From contig OY282559.1 of assembly GCA_958295665.1 (NCBI GenBank), positions 246,198,764 through 246,262,763 of the forward strand: DNA of 64,000 bases, read 5' to 3'. The DNA is from Tipula vernalis (taxonomy: Eukaryota; Arthropoda; Insecta; Diptera; Tipulidae). The notes beneath the pieces are model-generated. The model saw nothing but the letters and a program-made list of their open reading frames with translations, was not told the origin of the DNA and made no database searches. The position numbers were made by a program, and so were the translations under genes. This document shows positions 1 to 10,199 of this stretch, one piece after another. How positions within the stretch are numbered: the stretch's first letter is position 1; every line of letters begins with the position of its first letter.

Positions 1-350
1 CGAAGGCCCGCTCTAAGTCTAAAAGAACCATTCCTGAAGATTTCTTATAGAGCTAATTATTTTTATAGAATTAAGAATGCGATGAACTTGAGGAATCGTA
101 GAGTGAGAGCCCCTAGATCCGAACAGCTCATGTATTAAAATATTATTTTCTTCCAAGTGAATTTCCAGTCTAGTCTTAATGACATACTCCAACAGCTTCC
201 CCAGAGTGCATAACAGACTAATAGGAAGGTGACTTTTGGTAGCCGTAGGATCTTTTCCAGGTTTTAAAACAGGTATAATTTTCGCCAGTTTCCACGTTTT
301 TGGAAAATGTGAGACGCAAGCAGCATATGAATAAGAATCGCAAAAATTGT
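1..350 (-). pseudogene. LINE reverse transcriptase fragment
   Basis: The minus-strand reading gives the classic opening blocks of a non-LTR reverse transcriptase: WKLAKIIPVLKPGKDPT, then a SHLPISLLCTLGKLLE block, then a FGSRGSHST block (usually FGFR..HST). These read in one frame over about 110 codons. The catalytic YADD block would lie beyond position 1 and is not in the window. The fragment sits 3' of the endonuclease relic at 420-1038 in element orientation. It is a decayed copy, not a working gene. Confidence 0.85.
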
Positions 351-419
351 GTTCCCCTAGAGTAGTTCTAGCTTATGTTGCCATTTAACATTAACAACAT
401 TAGTAATAATTTTATTAAA

Positions 420-1038
420 AATATTAACAATCGTTCTCATTATTGGCCATTTTGATCTAGGCCATTGCCGCCGCGTTTTATATCGGATTCTTATTAATAG
501 TAAAATTTCATCTGATAAAATTAATCGCTCTGCTTGGTGTAGTTTGACTTTCGGGGTTCATAGATAGATACTAACAATAGATAGTGGGAAAAAGGCAACT
601 AGTCGATATGTACATTAGTTGCAGAAAGAGTTTGACTTATTTCGTTTTGATATAATTCCCAATTAGTAGCTTTATAATTGTAAGTTTAATTAGATCATTT
701 CTCAATGTATTCTTATTAGATTTTGAGCAATAACAAGAAAAGAGCTTAAAAGTTTGGTCATTTTCACATATTACACATAATCCGATACAATCAATACAGT
801 TAAATGATAAATCTTGAATTTGATAATGTACGATGCCTTTTTTTAACTAATATACCAACACCACCGCCAGTTGGGTCATCTCTATCTTTACGATAAAATA
901 TATAATTTGAAATAAACAATTGTATATCACTATATCAACATCAAAATTATTTAAAAAAAATTCAAGCTCATGCTTTTTATCTTTGACACTATGAGCATTC
1001 CAACTACAAATTTTAAGAATTTTATTAGTTGACAGCAT
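420..1038 (-). pseudogene. LINE APE-type endonuclease N-terminus
   Basis: The frame starting at 1038 on the minus strand begins with an ILKICSWNAHSV..KKHELEFFL block. This matches the start of LINE ORF2 endonucleases (xxWNAxGLxxKxxEL). After a frameshift the next block reads DRDDPTGGGVGILV-like (852-900), a usual endonuclease segment. Lower down (430-830) only patches remain, such as a SCYCSKSNKN segment resembling the usual SCYxPP. There are several stops. The fragment lies directly upstream, in element sense, of the reverse transcriptase fragment. Confidence 0.7.
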
Positions 1039-1059
1039 ATTTTATTGCCATTTATTAAA

Positions 1060-1910
1060 TTAAATAGATTTGAATTTAACGAGTTACCAGTTGGATTTGT
1101 AGAGTTAACATTACAATTATAATTACCAGATGTAATGTCAGAATATTTTCTACCTAAATAAGGTATACAATTATTAGAATTAGTGTTAGTAAAATTAGTA
1201 TTTAGGAGAGGAAAGTTTCGAGCTTGAAGAGAAAATTCTTCTGAATTAATTGTTTGTTTTACCATGTTGCGGTTATTTAGTTCCCGGTTATTCTTTTTAT
1301 TTACCTTTACAGTTGGCCCAAATGTTTTTATTGGTCCCGCCTTTTAATGGGCATTCTACATCCGTATCACCGTGTTCCAAGGAACAATACTTGCATTTTT
1401 GTTTCATATTGCAGTTAGATATGTACAATTTCCCATTTGCATATACATACATATGTATGTAGTATGCTAAATATGGTTTTGATTCAGGCTACTCAAATTA
1501 ATTGTACCCTCTTTAAAACTGATTTAAATTGCATCATCATCGTATCTTTTCTTACGAGGCTCAACTTTGTGAACTGCCAGCGGATTAAGGCCACTTTCTT
1601 TCAATTGTAACTCAACTTCATTTTCTGACAAAGACGAAAGCCCATATCGTACAAATCTTACTAATTTGTTTTGATCTAACGTATATGATTGAAATTCCTT
1701 ATTATGGGTTTTCAGCTCTCACAATTGTAATCTTTTAAATCGTAAAAAAAGATTTTAACTCCTGTCTGTAGCCATATTTTTAATATTGTAATTTGTAACA
1801 CCAATTGGTTTTGCTTCAATATGTACATCAGCTGATGTCATTTGAGAAATTATAAGTGGTATTTTCAATTTAGCTTCGTGGTCGCTCGTTGTTGATGCTT
1901 CCTGTTATTT
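1060..1910 (-). pseudogene. LINE ORF1 (gag-like) with zinc knuckle
   Basis: Minus-strand frames show two recognisable parts of a Jockey-type ORF1. At about 1515-1690 there is a frame with KLVRFVRYGLSSLSENEVE and GLNPLAVHKVEPRKKR, the gag segment upstream of the zinc knuckles. At about 1300-1425 there is CKYCSLEHGDTDVECP, a C-x2-C-x4-H-x5-C knuckle, followed by an ANCKG motif usual in this family. The last 100 codons (1265 to 951) are Asn/Ser-rich and overlap the endonuclease start. Stops and frameshifts break it throughout. Confidence 0.7.
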
Positions 1911-2179
1911 CAATATATTGAATTAGTTTCGTAGGGATAAAATAAAACCGGCATCGATTTTGCTACGTTTATTATCTTTAGACATTGTGACGTTTGGCAT
2001 TTTGTTTAGGTAAATGCCTTTGACGTTCACTATTTGAATTACATGTTCCTCTGACCATGCAATTATAAAGAAGTTTGTAATACCCTAGACACACTACGAT
2101 TACCCGCGAGATTTTTCGATTTATTAAACCATAGTCTGTCTAGGGTATAAGGGTATTTTGCTGTATTATACTATAATCC

Positions 2180-2330
2180 GCTGATACAACTGTACGTTCT
2201 GTACAATAGAATGTAAATTGTGGTACAATCGTTCCTGTCGCCATAGCCTGATTAGAGGATTGAATTTTTTATAATCATAGGCTCATCAGTTCGAAACTGA
2301 ATTAAATTCTCTTACATTTTTAGGAAATAT
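2180..2330 (-). repeat. Interspersed repeat family R-A, copy 1
   Basis: The reverse complement of this stretch matches 28878-29050, including GTTTCGAACTGATGAGC and the TTATGATTAT..AAAAATCAAT segment, with scattered changes. A related partial copy lies at 16795-16920. No coding motif is seen, so this may be a non-autonomous element or a solo end of a larger one. Confidence 0.7.
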
Positions 2331-2340
2331 TAACTTTAAA

Positions 2341-2960
2341 TAAATAAAAAATTGAAAATATTGATAGATAGAGAGTCAGTGACATTTTTGGTATATGATA
2401 TGACTACACTTCGTATTAGTTTCATTTGATTAGTAATCATTTTCTGAATACTGAAATATAAAATGCAGACATAATAGTAGCATGTTTTTTCGCGTTACCG
2501 TTGTTTGCAACATGCCAAATCATTACGTTTTTTCGGTTTGCTTGATCCATACATAAAACCGAAAAACGAATTTTCATTATCTGTTAAAATTTTATTTATA
2601 GTTTATAGATTTGTGTTGATATTTGCGGATACTGATCTTACATAAAAAATTAAATAACTTAAAAAAAAAAATGTTTTTGTACTCGGCGCTATTAATTATG
2701 ATACGGATAAATAGCAACTCTCCGAAGTACCATTTACATTCGTTGAATTGCCTCCGAAGCTAGGAAGGTTAGAAACGTATCCCCAAATGATTTTATGCAC
2801 TTTATAATGAGCAAGGGTCAATTTGATTTTATCCTTCGGCAAATTGATAAGAAAATTGCTCCAAGGAAATGAAATTTCCGGAAAGACACTATTTCCCCAA
2901 AAGAAAAAAATTATCATACCAATAAGATTTTTGGCAAGAGCGTGCACTTTTATGGATCTG
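2341..2960. other. AT-rich spacer, no gene recognised
   Basis: No conserved motif on either strand. An 83-codon minus-strand open frame (2947-2696) contains a hydrophobic start but matches no family I know, and I do not call it a gene. Confidence 0.5.
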
Positions 2961-2989
2961 TCATTACGTTTCCTAATGGGAATAACAAC

Positions 2990-3616
2990 CAGCAGAAGAT
3001 GAATCTTGCAAATAATCGTAGCAATAAATTATGAGCTGTAGAGCAACTTTCTACAAAACCGACGAACTCCCAATGGCAAAAAATATCAGAAGCGTTTTTC
3101 ATATGGTGAAATTTTCAGCATGTGATTCAGCATAAATAGTAGGAGTTAAATCCGTGATACAGCAGTATTTTCCTATTGCCAGATTGGCGAAGCATGTATT
3201 AAAATGTCTAGTTCTTTAAGTATGTCGGCAGATGCTTTTTTACTATAGGAACTAATAATGCAACACCCTACCCATTACAAAGATTATCCATAAGAGAACG
3301 GATATTTATTTTCAGGTTGTCTAAAGCTAGGCGAATTGTATAGAATGCCTTCGGTATACTTTTCCGTATTTTATTTAACGATCTAGAAATTCAGGTGCAA
3401 TTTGCCAAGGAATTGGTTTTATGCCGTTGCATTCTACATAATTTTTTGAGATGTGATGTATCCGAAACTGAGGAAATTTCAGAAGAAACAGAAGCTATTT
3501 TACAAAATACTGAAAATGTTCCCAAAACAGTTTCATTTCCTTATGAAGTTTGCGAAAAGTTTGTCGAATGGTGTCTACAGGAGGGTGGTATTGCATTCCA
3601 AGACGGAATGATATAA
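2990..3616 (+). pseudogene. PIF/Harbinger transposase, broken
   Basis: DDE transposase relic. At 3070-3130 the frame reads WQKISEAFFIWWNFQHVI-like, matching the Harbinger block before the first catalytic Asp. At 3255-3375 it reads RLSKARRIV, stop, NAFGIL, the block that normally holds the third catalytic residue (RARRVVENAFG). The last 73 codons (from 3395) carry VLCRCILHNFLR and a FVEWCLQEGGIAFQD tail, usual for the Harbinger C-terminus. The catalytic Glu codon has become TAG at about 3341. The segment between the first two blocks is deleted and frameshifted near 3245. A Harbinger copy with its partner gene lies at 42720-44160. Confidence 0.8.
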
Positions 3617-3761
3617 CTATACATGATAACGTAAACATGATACATATTTGATTATTTGTTATTCAAGCCAAAGGCATATTTAAAAAAAACAAAATAGTCT
3701 TCTTGACAATCACATATTGATTAGCCTGTATCACAAAGTTTGGCAAATAATATAAATGTAA

Positions 3762-3980
3762 CTATTTAAAACTGTTTTTATTAATTAACGACTTTCTAAC
3801 TGGAAGTCCATTTGTTGGTCTACCATAAAATTTTTTATCATTTTGCTTAATGATGTAAAGAATTTTGTCATTCAAATTATCAACTGCCTTCAATAATTTT
3901 TCAACAAAGCTCTCCATTTCCGAAATTTTACACTTTCTGTTGAATGAACTTCTTTCCGGCTCTAACAGTTCCAGAATCAC
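3762..3980 (-). pseudogene. Hypothetical ORF, possible Harbinger partner C-terminus
   Basis: A 72-codon open frame, convergent with the transposase at 2990-3616. It reads charged and probably helical (EMESFVEKLLKAVDNLND) with a basic tail. In the other Harbinger copy (42720-44160) a MADF/Myb-like gene is convergent with the transposase in the same way. By position this may be the C-terminal tail of such a partner cut off by the gypsy insertion at 4031. No domain is seen, so the call is inference from position only. Confidence 0.3.
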
Positions 3981-4030
3981 ACTGGTATTCGCAGGATTAA
4001 GTTCAATTGTCTCTATTACCCCAATATAAC

Positions 4031-4165
4031 TGTAACGATACTATGTAAGCTTACCTTAACCTATAGTAATGTAAATCCACCTTAACCTATGTACAACTGT
4101 CAGATACATGTAAATACCAATAAAGTTATATCTGAACACCCGACACGAATGATTGTAATCTTATA
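4031..4165 (+). repeat. 5' LTR of gypsy element 1
   Basis: About 135 bp, matching 8895-9027. It starts TGTAACGATAC and ends GTAATCTTATA. It contains AATAAAG, a candidate polyadenylation signal, and two copies of CCTTAACCTA. It is unusually short for an LTR. Confidence 0.88.
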
Positions 4166-4179
4166 TGGTGTCAGAAGTG
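4166..4179 (+). promoter_or_regulatory. Primer binding site, likely tRNA-Leu
   Basis: TGGTGTCAGAAGTG follows the 5' LTR directly. Its complement, CACTTCTGACACCA, reads as a tRNA 3' end with CCA. The CCCACTTCTGACA acceptor end is what I recall for eukaryotic tRNA-Leu; the tRNA identity is from memory. Confidence 0.65.
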
Positions 4180-4406
4180 AAAACTAAAAAATAAAAATAA
4201 ATAAATAAATAAAATAAAAATCGATTATCATCGAATAATCATTGATCGAAACGTTTCAATGAATAAAAAACACGAATCAATAATAATTACCGAGTAATAA
4301 TTTAATAAAATAAATAAAAATATAAAGCACGAGAAGATTTTTTTTTCATAAAAATTTAAAATAGTAGTCCTTATCGAAGAAAAAGTAGTTCGAGAAGACC
4401 AACAAC

Positions 4407-5583
4407 ATGGCGGAGCATCTTCGACCACCAAAACAATTAATCATCACAGAAAATATAGCGGATGATTGGAAAGTGTGGATACAATAATTCCAGTTCTATA
4501 GCAAAACAACGAAGCTAGACAAACAAGAGGAAGAAATTAGAGCGGCTACGCTGATGATGTGTTTAGGAATCGAAGCGGGAAAAATCTTCGAGACATTCCA
4601 GCTAAAGGAAGACGAAATTAATTACGACGCAGTGGTAAAAAAGTTTGCCGAGCACACCAAAGAAGAACATCACGTATGAACGGTATGTGTTTAATAAAAT
4701 ATCGGAAGCACAGAACGAAAATTTTGATGAATTCTATACAAGAATCAAAAGTTAGTTAATGAAGTGCAATTTTGACAAATTAGCCGATGAAACGTTACGT
4801 GACAAGATAGTTGTAGGTGTATATTCAAACAAAGTAAGCGAATGTTTGTTGGTCGATACTGAACTACAGCTAGCTAAAGCAATAGATATCTGCAAAGCGA
4901 GTGAATCAGCCAGCAAGCAATTATCTGAAATAAAAGAAAATCAAGCATTGCATGTTATAGAAATTAAGAAATCAGATAGAATTAAGTTAAATGATACAAA
5001 AAAGTCGAGGGATGACCAGGTTTCTCACATGACATATAATAATTGTAATCCGAGAATTTTCTTTTGCAACCGTTGCAAAACTAAAAACGGTAGAAAAAGT
5101 TGTTTGGCATACGGCAAGAAATGTGGAAAATGTGAGAAAGTTGGTCATCTGGCAATAGCATGCAGAATGAAAGATAAAAACATTAATGAATTAAATGAAT
5201 ATTTCGACGACGAAGCCGAAGAATTGTATCTCGATATGTTGGTCAACGGAGAGAAACGAGAGAAATCGAAAGCGTGGTTTGAAAAAATTAAAATAGGCAA
5301 CGATGTGATAGAATGCAAGCTTGACACTAGGGCTCAATGTAATGTGATAAATAAAAAGTTGGCAGACAGTCTTAATTTAACAATTGACACGTCCAAAACC
5401 AAAAGGCTAATTTCATTTGGCGGGTACAAAATTAGGGTTATAGGTCAAGCATCCATAAATTGCATAACAAAAAATAAACCAGTCTGGGTAACGTTAAAAA
5501 TCGTAGACGAAAGTACAGGCCCAATATTAGGAATCATTTCATGGATAGATTTTGGTCTAGTAAAACGAACGGACGAAATATAG
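4407..5583 (+). pseudogene. Gypsy 1 gag plus protease
   Basis: From the ATG at 4407 the frame reads PPKQLIITENIADDWKVW, the usual start of this insect gag group. It has a TAA after about 26 codons and a TGA near 4676. The reading resumes in another frame (NITYERYVF..). The open part 4759-5583 has 274 codons. It holds a CCHC knuckle (CGKCEKVGHLAIAC, about residues 122-135) and an aspartic protease domain starting near residue 175. The protease active site reads LDTRAQCNVI where the family has DTGA, so the catalytic loop glycine is lost. Confidence 0.85.
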
Positions 5584-5589
5584 TATACA

Positions 5590-6600
5590 TACAATCGAAT
5601 GATGAAAGTTTAGCAATCGAAGATCATGTATTCGAAGGACTAGGTTGTTTGAAAAATTACGCTTATGATATTGATCTCAAAGCTAATCCGGACCTTGTAG
5701 TTATCCCACGAAAGAAACGATGTAAAAAACGAATTAGAGAACATGACTAAACTAGGAGTCATTAAACAAATCAAAGAACCGACGCCAATGGTGTCACCAA
5801 TGGTGATTATAAGAAAAAAAAATAAGATGCGAGTATATGTATAGATCCTTTTAACATAAATAAAAATATTCTTAGACGTCATTATCCACTAAAAACTTTA
5901 GAAGAAATATTAGCACGAGTTAAAGGATCAAAATTATTTACGCTTTTAGACTGTAAACGTGGATTCTGGCAAATCAAAGTCACCGAAAGAATGCAGAAAT
6001 ATCTGGCGTTTTTGACACCATGGGGTCGTTACACCTGCCAGAGATTACCGTTTGGGTTAGCGTCGGCTCCTGAGGTGTTCCAACAAATAATGTCACAAAT
6101 GTTAGATAGTTTCGAGAATGTAGAATGTTCGATGGACGACATTCTTATTCATGCGGCATCGAGTGAAGAGCTGTAAGTCAGAACAAAAGAGGTGATTAAA
6201 AAACTCACATCAGCTGGCTTGAAGCTAAATAGGGACAAATGCTTGTTCAATAAAAAAAAACTTAAATTCCTAGGGCATATTTTATCATCTGAAGGGCTAA
6301 CACCAGATGATGAAAAGATTGAGGTCATCGGAAAAATCGAGACACCCAAAAATACGAAGCAACTACAAAGGTTTCTGGGAATGGTTACGTATGTAGCTAA
6401 ATGTATCCCCAATTGTTCTGAAATTACTTCGCCACTCAGGGAATTAGTGAAACAGAAAGTTAGCTTTGTATGGAATTTTGTATGGGAACTTTTAGCTTCA
6501 GCTCCAGTCTTGAGATATTATGATGTCAATGCAGACGTTAAATTTTCAGTGGACGCAAGTAAAAAAGCGATGGGTGCGGTATTAATGTAAATGACCAACC
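5590..6600 (+). pseudogene. Gypsy 1 reverse transcriptase
   Basis: Blocks in order, over three frames: ELENMTKLGVIKQIKEPTP, a SPMVIIRKKN block, LFTLLDCKRGFWQIKV, LPFGLASAPEVFQQ, then CSMDDILIHA, KCLFNKKKLKFLGHILS and LQRFLGMVTYVAKC. These are the Ty3/gypsy reverse transcriptase blocks. The active site reads SMDD at 6129-6140 where the family has YxDD. A stop follows at about 6175. RNase H begins in the last part (SVDASKKAMGAVL, 6550-6588). Confidence 0.9.
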
Positions 6601-7540
6601 TAAAGCGTATGCATCAAAAGCTCTAACCCAAGCGCAACAAAACTATCCGCAGATCGAGAAAGAAGCGACAACCATAAAATTTGCTTGTAATAAGTTCCAC
6701 GAGTACGGTAAACGCCTGGAAATAGAGACAGACAATAAGCCTTTAGAAGCAATCTTTAAAAGGACAATCGAGCTTGCTCCAGCTAGATTACGTAGAATAA
6801 TATTCGATGTGCTGCAATATGCAACAAACGTAGTATACAAGAAAGGTATTGAGATACCAATCGCGGATACATTAAGCAGAGATTGCATCACGGAACTCGA
6901 CAATACGAAGGAGGAAGAGTTAAAAATACAAATAATCCTGCCTATGACACCAGAAACGCAGTATAAATTGACAGAAGATGTAAAAATGGAGAAAGATCTC
7001 AGTCAGGTTGTCTCATATATCATAAATGGGTGGCCTCATAAGGAAAGGGGCATCTCGAAAAGTATTAGGCATTTTATTAATTTCAAGGAGGAACTGGCTG
7101 TAAACGAGAGAATTATCTTTAAAGGTGACAAAATAGTTGTGCCAAACACACAAATGGAAAAAATACTAAACACAGCACACACTGGTCACTTGGGCATTAT
7201 GAGCACAATGAAACTGATAAGACAATTATTCTATTGGATAAACTTATCCAAGGATGTGATTGACTTCGAAAAGAAATGCTCAATATGTAAACAGACACAA
7301 AGGAAAAATGTAAAAGAACCAACTTGAACAAGGAAAATCCAGAATATCCGTGGCAAAGAGTAGAAACCGACATATTTACATTCGAATCACAAGAACACCT
7401 GGTAGTAGTGGAGCCTGAGCTTACTCAGGGTATGTGGATTTCGAAAAATTACAAATTAGCACGTCTGCGGAAGTAATAAAAATTCTGAAGAAATCGTTCG
7501 CTATACACGGAACGCCAGAAGTGCTAGAGAGCGATAGGTT
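6590..7540 (+). pseudogene. Gypsy 1 RNase H end, integrase zinc domain and core start
   Basis: After a frameshift near 6588 the RNase H continues (AYASKALTQAQQNYPQIEKE and TDNKPLEAIF). A 172-codon frame (6809-7327) follows, with the connection and the integrase H2C2 zinc domain: HTGHLG, then CSICKQTQ, about residues 126-168. The integrase core then appears in pieces (PWQRVETDIFTF, AEVIKILKKSFAIHGTPEV). It stops abruptly at about 7537, where the LINE fragment starts. Confidence 0.85.
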
Positions 7541-8466
7541 GGGTTAGGTTGGAGTGGCTGCTTACGCACACTTAGACCGGTGACGGTCCATTGTGATACC
7601 ACAGGATGTATCCCCTTTTACCCCTATTGGAACCATTTCGAGCTACTTATGTAGCGTAAGACGTCCCGCGCTTTACTGTTTTCGAGATCCGAGAGGCAGT
7701 CCATCCTGAACTTAGCTAAGTGTTTGTGCCTTCTGAGAGCCAATGCTGGACACGAGCAAAGGAAGTGGACCAACGTATCTTCCTCTTCTTCGTCCAAGCA
7801 GCTTCTGCAGAAGTTATTAGCCTCCAGACCCAGCCTTCTTGCATGTTCTCCAAAAAGGCCCGTGAGAATTCCTACGACCGTTCTTAATTCACGTCTGCGT
7901 AAGGATATTAAGTAAAGCTTTGGCCAAACTTGTCTTGCAACTCTACAGATTAGGGTGTTCGACCACCTTTCCCCCGCTGAGGATAGCGCCTGCTTCCCAA
8001 GTGCTTATCTCAGCGCTGTGATAGGCCTCCCCAGACTTGCCCTTTCCGGTTGCAGCTGGAGAGTCGTACCATGCCTAGCAAGTTCATCTGCCCTGCAGTT
8101 CCCCATGACGCACGAGTGACCTGGGACCCAGATTACCTTGATATTGAAATGCTCACCCATCTCATTTAGAGATGAGTGACAACTCAACGCCATATACAGA
8201 GGATAACACATTATGCTTCAACCACGTCATGACCTCCTCAATCGCTACGACTTCAGCTTGGTACACGCTGCAGTAATCAGGGAGACGAATAGAAATGTTT
8301 ACATTTAATTTGTCACAGACTACTCCAGCTCCCACTTTGCCGTCTACCTTGGAGCCATCTGTGAAGAATTGCAACGCTTCGGTTTCCGATAACGGTCTAT
8401 CCCTCCAGCACTCACTTGAAGGGAAGGAGGTCCGAAATCACCTCTCGAAGCGTAGAGTAAGTTTAG
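7538..8466 (-). mobile_element. LOA-type LINE 3' fragment inside gypsy 1
   Basis: The minus strand closely matches the LINE copy at 33871-35138 over most of its length, from the GGTTAGGTTGGAGTGGCTG end inward. It encodes the same RNase H domain (FFTDGSKVDGKVGAGV; VWVPGHSCVMGNCRADELA) and downstream cysteine-rich tail. Compared with that copy it lacks about 70 bp near 8195 and has smaller gaps near 7855 and 7912, so it is frameshifted. Homology ends at about 8466. No clean target duplication is seen, and gypsy integrase sequence is missing at the junction, so insertion came with deletion or was followed by it. Confidence 0.88.
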
Positions 8467-8894
8467 ACGGAGATCACCCCGGACACTTCGGATGACTCAA
8501 AAAGAAGTAAATCAACCCGAATAACGACATAACATAATGACTGTGAATCTCGAAGAAGTCAACGAAATAATTCAGATACTGAACTAGGAGACCGTAATAC
8601 AGAAGTAATAACTACACTACACTAATTAAACCATTATCAAGGTTGAATCTATAGGTCAGGTGAGAGAAGTAATCGTTCGTTCCTTGACATGGAACAATAA
8701 AAATAAAATAAAAAAGATTAGTTGGATTTATATAAAATTAGTTATAATTGAATTATATTTTTATAAGATGACATAAGCTAACCATCCTGAAAAAGATAAT
8801 AATAAAAATAAAGAAAATTAAATTTAGAATTAAGTAAGACTATGTATATGTAATATCATAATATTTAAAAAAAAAAAAAAAAAAAAACAAGGGA
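8467..8894 (+). other. Gypsy 1 pol tail, A-rich tract and polypurine tract
   Basis: After the LINE, a short frame (ITPDTSDDSKRSKSTR, about 8481) reads like the C-terminal tail of the gypsy pol. A Ser/Arg-rich patch and then non-coding AT-rich sequence follow. An A-run at about 8862-8887 ending in ACAAGGGA (to 8894) lies directly against the 3' LTR and is the likely polypurine tract. Confidence 0.6.
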
Positions 8895-9027
8895 TGTATC
8901 GATAATTTGTAAGCTTTCCTTAACCTAGTCATGTAAATCCACCTTAACCTATGTACAACTGTCAGATACATGTGAATACCAATAAAGTTACATCTTAACA
9001 CCCGACACGAATGGTTGTAATCTTATA
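8895..9027 (+). repeat. 3' LTR of gypsy element 1
   Basis: About 133 bp matching 4031-4165, starting TGTATCGATAA and ending GTAATCTTATA, with the shared AATAAAG signal. Confidence 0.88.
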
Positions 9028-9345
9028 ATAAAAATTTACGAATTTGTTTCAATTAAATTTACAGTTAATAAAAAAACATTTTCGTGTACTTTTCCTGATG
9101 AAAAATTGAAAAAATATTTAAAATTTTCTGACAGAAATAATTAAAATTGTTTTATAAAATTTTTTTTTTTTTTTTTGTAAATCTAGAATCGATCATCTTG
9201 GAATGACTTTCATCAGATCATTGATCATATTTCCCTTATCAGCATTACAGTTATTCGTTAGAAATTTTTTTTATTCTTCTTCTTAAGGTTTTTTCGTGGG
9301 TTTTCTTTTATCAATTTTACTGTCATTATTATTTTTATTGAGATC

Positions 9346-9711
9346 ATGTTCGTTCCCTGTGGAGTCCTGGCGGTGGGTCGGTTCATCCATATTCTTTCGG
9401 TCGTTTTGTTCTCTCATGGCAGGCTGTCGGAGAGAGCAACACGAAATATGTATGTGTTGATCGTTTCTCGTAGGGATGACAGCTTTTGCCACGTGAGGTC
9501 GCCGAATGGTCTGTTGAGAAGGTGCCCTTTTTCCCTTATTGGCATCGATGACAGTCGCGACCGGAGAGGTGATCCCAGTAGACTGACCGATGATAAGGAG
9601 GCCTTCCTAGCAGACTGTGCGGGGATTGAGTGGGCTGGAGTTGCCATCCCAAACGATCACACCCTGCTTATTATTTCTTTGGCTCCTGAAGATGTGGTAG
9701 ACATAGTTTAG
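9346..9711 (+). other. Unrecognised 121-codon open frame in a GC-richer patch
   Basis: This stretch is clearly less AT-rich than its surroundings and is open over 121 codons on the plus strand. Minus-strand frames over the same bases (9647-9414, 9492-9283) are also open, and one ends in a charged Asn/Lys/Asp-rich run. The double openness suggests a coding relic of a mobile element, but I recognise no domain on either strand and cannot fix the strand. The flanks 9028-9345 and 9712-9945 show only AT-rich sequence and poly-T runs. Confidence 0.3.
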
Positions 9712-9947
9712 CTTTTTCTATCCCATCGTCCTTTTTTTTTATTATTCTTTGTTACTCATACGGTTATTCAAGCATGGTATCAAGTCTGGAAATCCCACGA
9801 CACACCGTGAGCTCTAGCCAGCTACCAGACCGCACCAGACCTCTGATAGCATGTTCTGTTAACGAAATCTTAGCATTTTGTTACATTACCCAAACACTAT
9901 TTGCATGATGTCCACAATCACAAAAATTCAAATTTTTGAGAATGAAA

Positions 9948-10160
9948 TCTTAGACTTCCTTGACGTGGTGTTCATCGGTTGATGTCGTTTTTTGCCTTCT
10001 TTCAACAATCAAAAACAGTCGCTCTGGACAGTGCATTGACTCCAAAAGCTTTTTCCAACATTTACAACATTTTGAAGGTCGAAAATCTATTTTTGAAGCA
10101 AAATTTGATGCATCTTCTGTGCTGAGACACCGACTTAAGAAAAAAAAAACTGCTCGTTTG
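9948..10160 (-). pseudogene. Mariner-type transposase N-terminal (HTH) relic
   Basis: The minus-strand frame reads RCIKFCFKNRFSTFKML, stop, MLEKAFGVNALSRATVFD. This matches the N-terminal paired-type helix-turn-helix of mariner transposases (RxxIKFxxKLGKTxxET..LxxAFGxxALSRxxVFxW). Three stops and a missing Trp mark decay. No catalytic part follows, and no terminal repeats are recognised nearby. Confidence 0.72.
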
Positions 10161-10199
10161 GATATGCATGCGTGATTTAAATGGAAAGATCTAACTACT

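Larger units (their letters stand above)
1..2060 (-). mobile_element. Jockey-like LINE relic, 3' part cut by the window edge
   Basis: Read on the minus strand, the order from high to low coordinates is ORF1 (gag-like), endonuclease start, then reverse transcriptase, which is the order of a non-LTR retrotransposon. Every domain is broken by stops and frameshifts. Only the first half of the reverse transcriptase is present before the window ends. The 400-830 stretch is a decayed endonuclease, and part of the segment between endonuclease and reverse transcriptase looks deleted. Clade placement as Jockey-like rests on the reverse transcriptase and zinc-knuckle pattern and is inference. The ORF1 end (about 2060) is approximate. 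Confidence 0.8.
4031..9027 (+). mobile_element. Ty3/gypsy retrotransposon, decayed, with both LTRs
   Basis: Order on the plus strand: 5' LTR, primer site, gag, protease, reverse transcriptase, RNase H, integrase, polypurine tract, 3' LTR. This is the Ty3/gypsy order, with integrase after RNase H. The LTRs differ at about ten positions plus a 2-base indel. The bases flanking the LTRs, ATAAC and ATAAA, fit a decayed 5-bp target duplication. A minus-strand LINE fragment interrupts the integrase at about 7538-8466, and part of the integrase core is missing there. Stops and frameshifts occur in every domain. Confidence 0.9.

Noticed and set aside
9779..9840. LTR primer site at TGGTATCAAGTCTGG
   Set aside because: There is no matching LTR nearby, and the similarity to primer sites is too weak.
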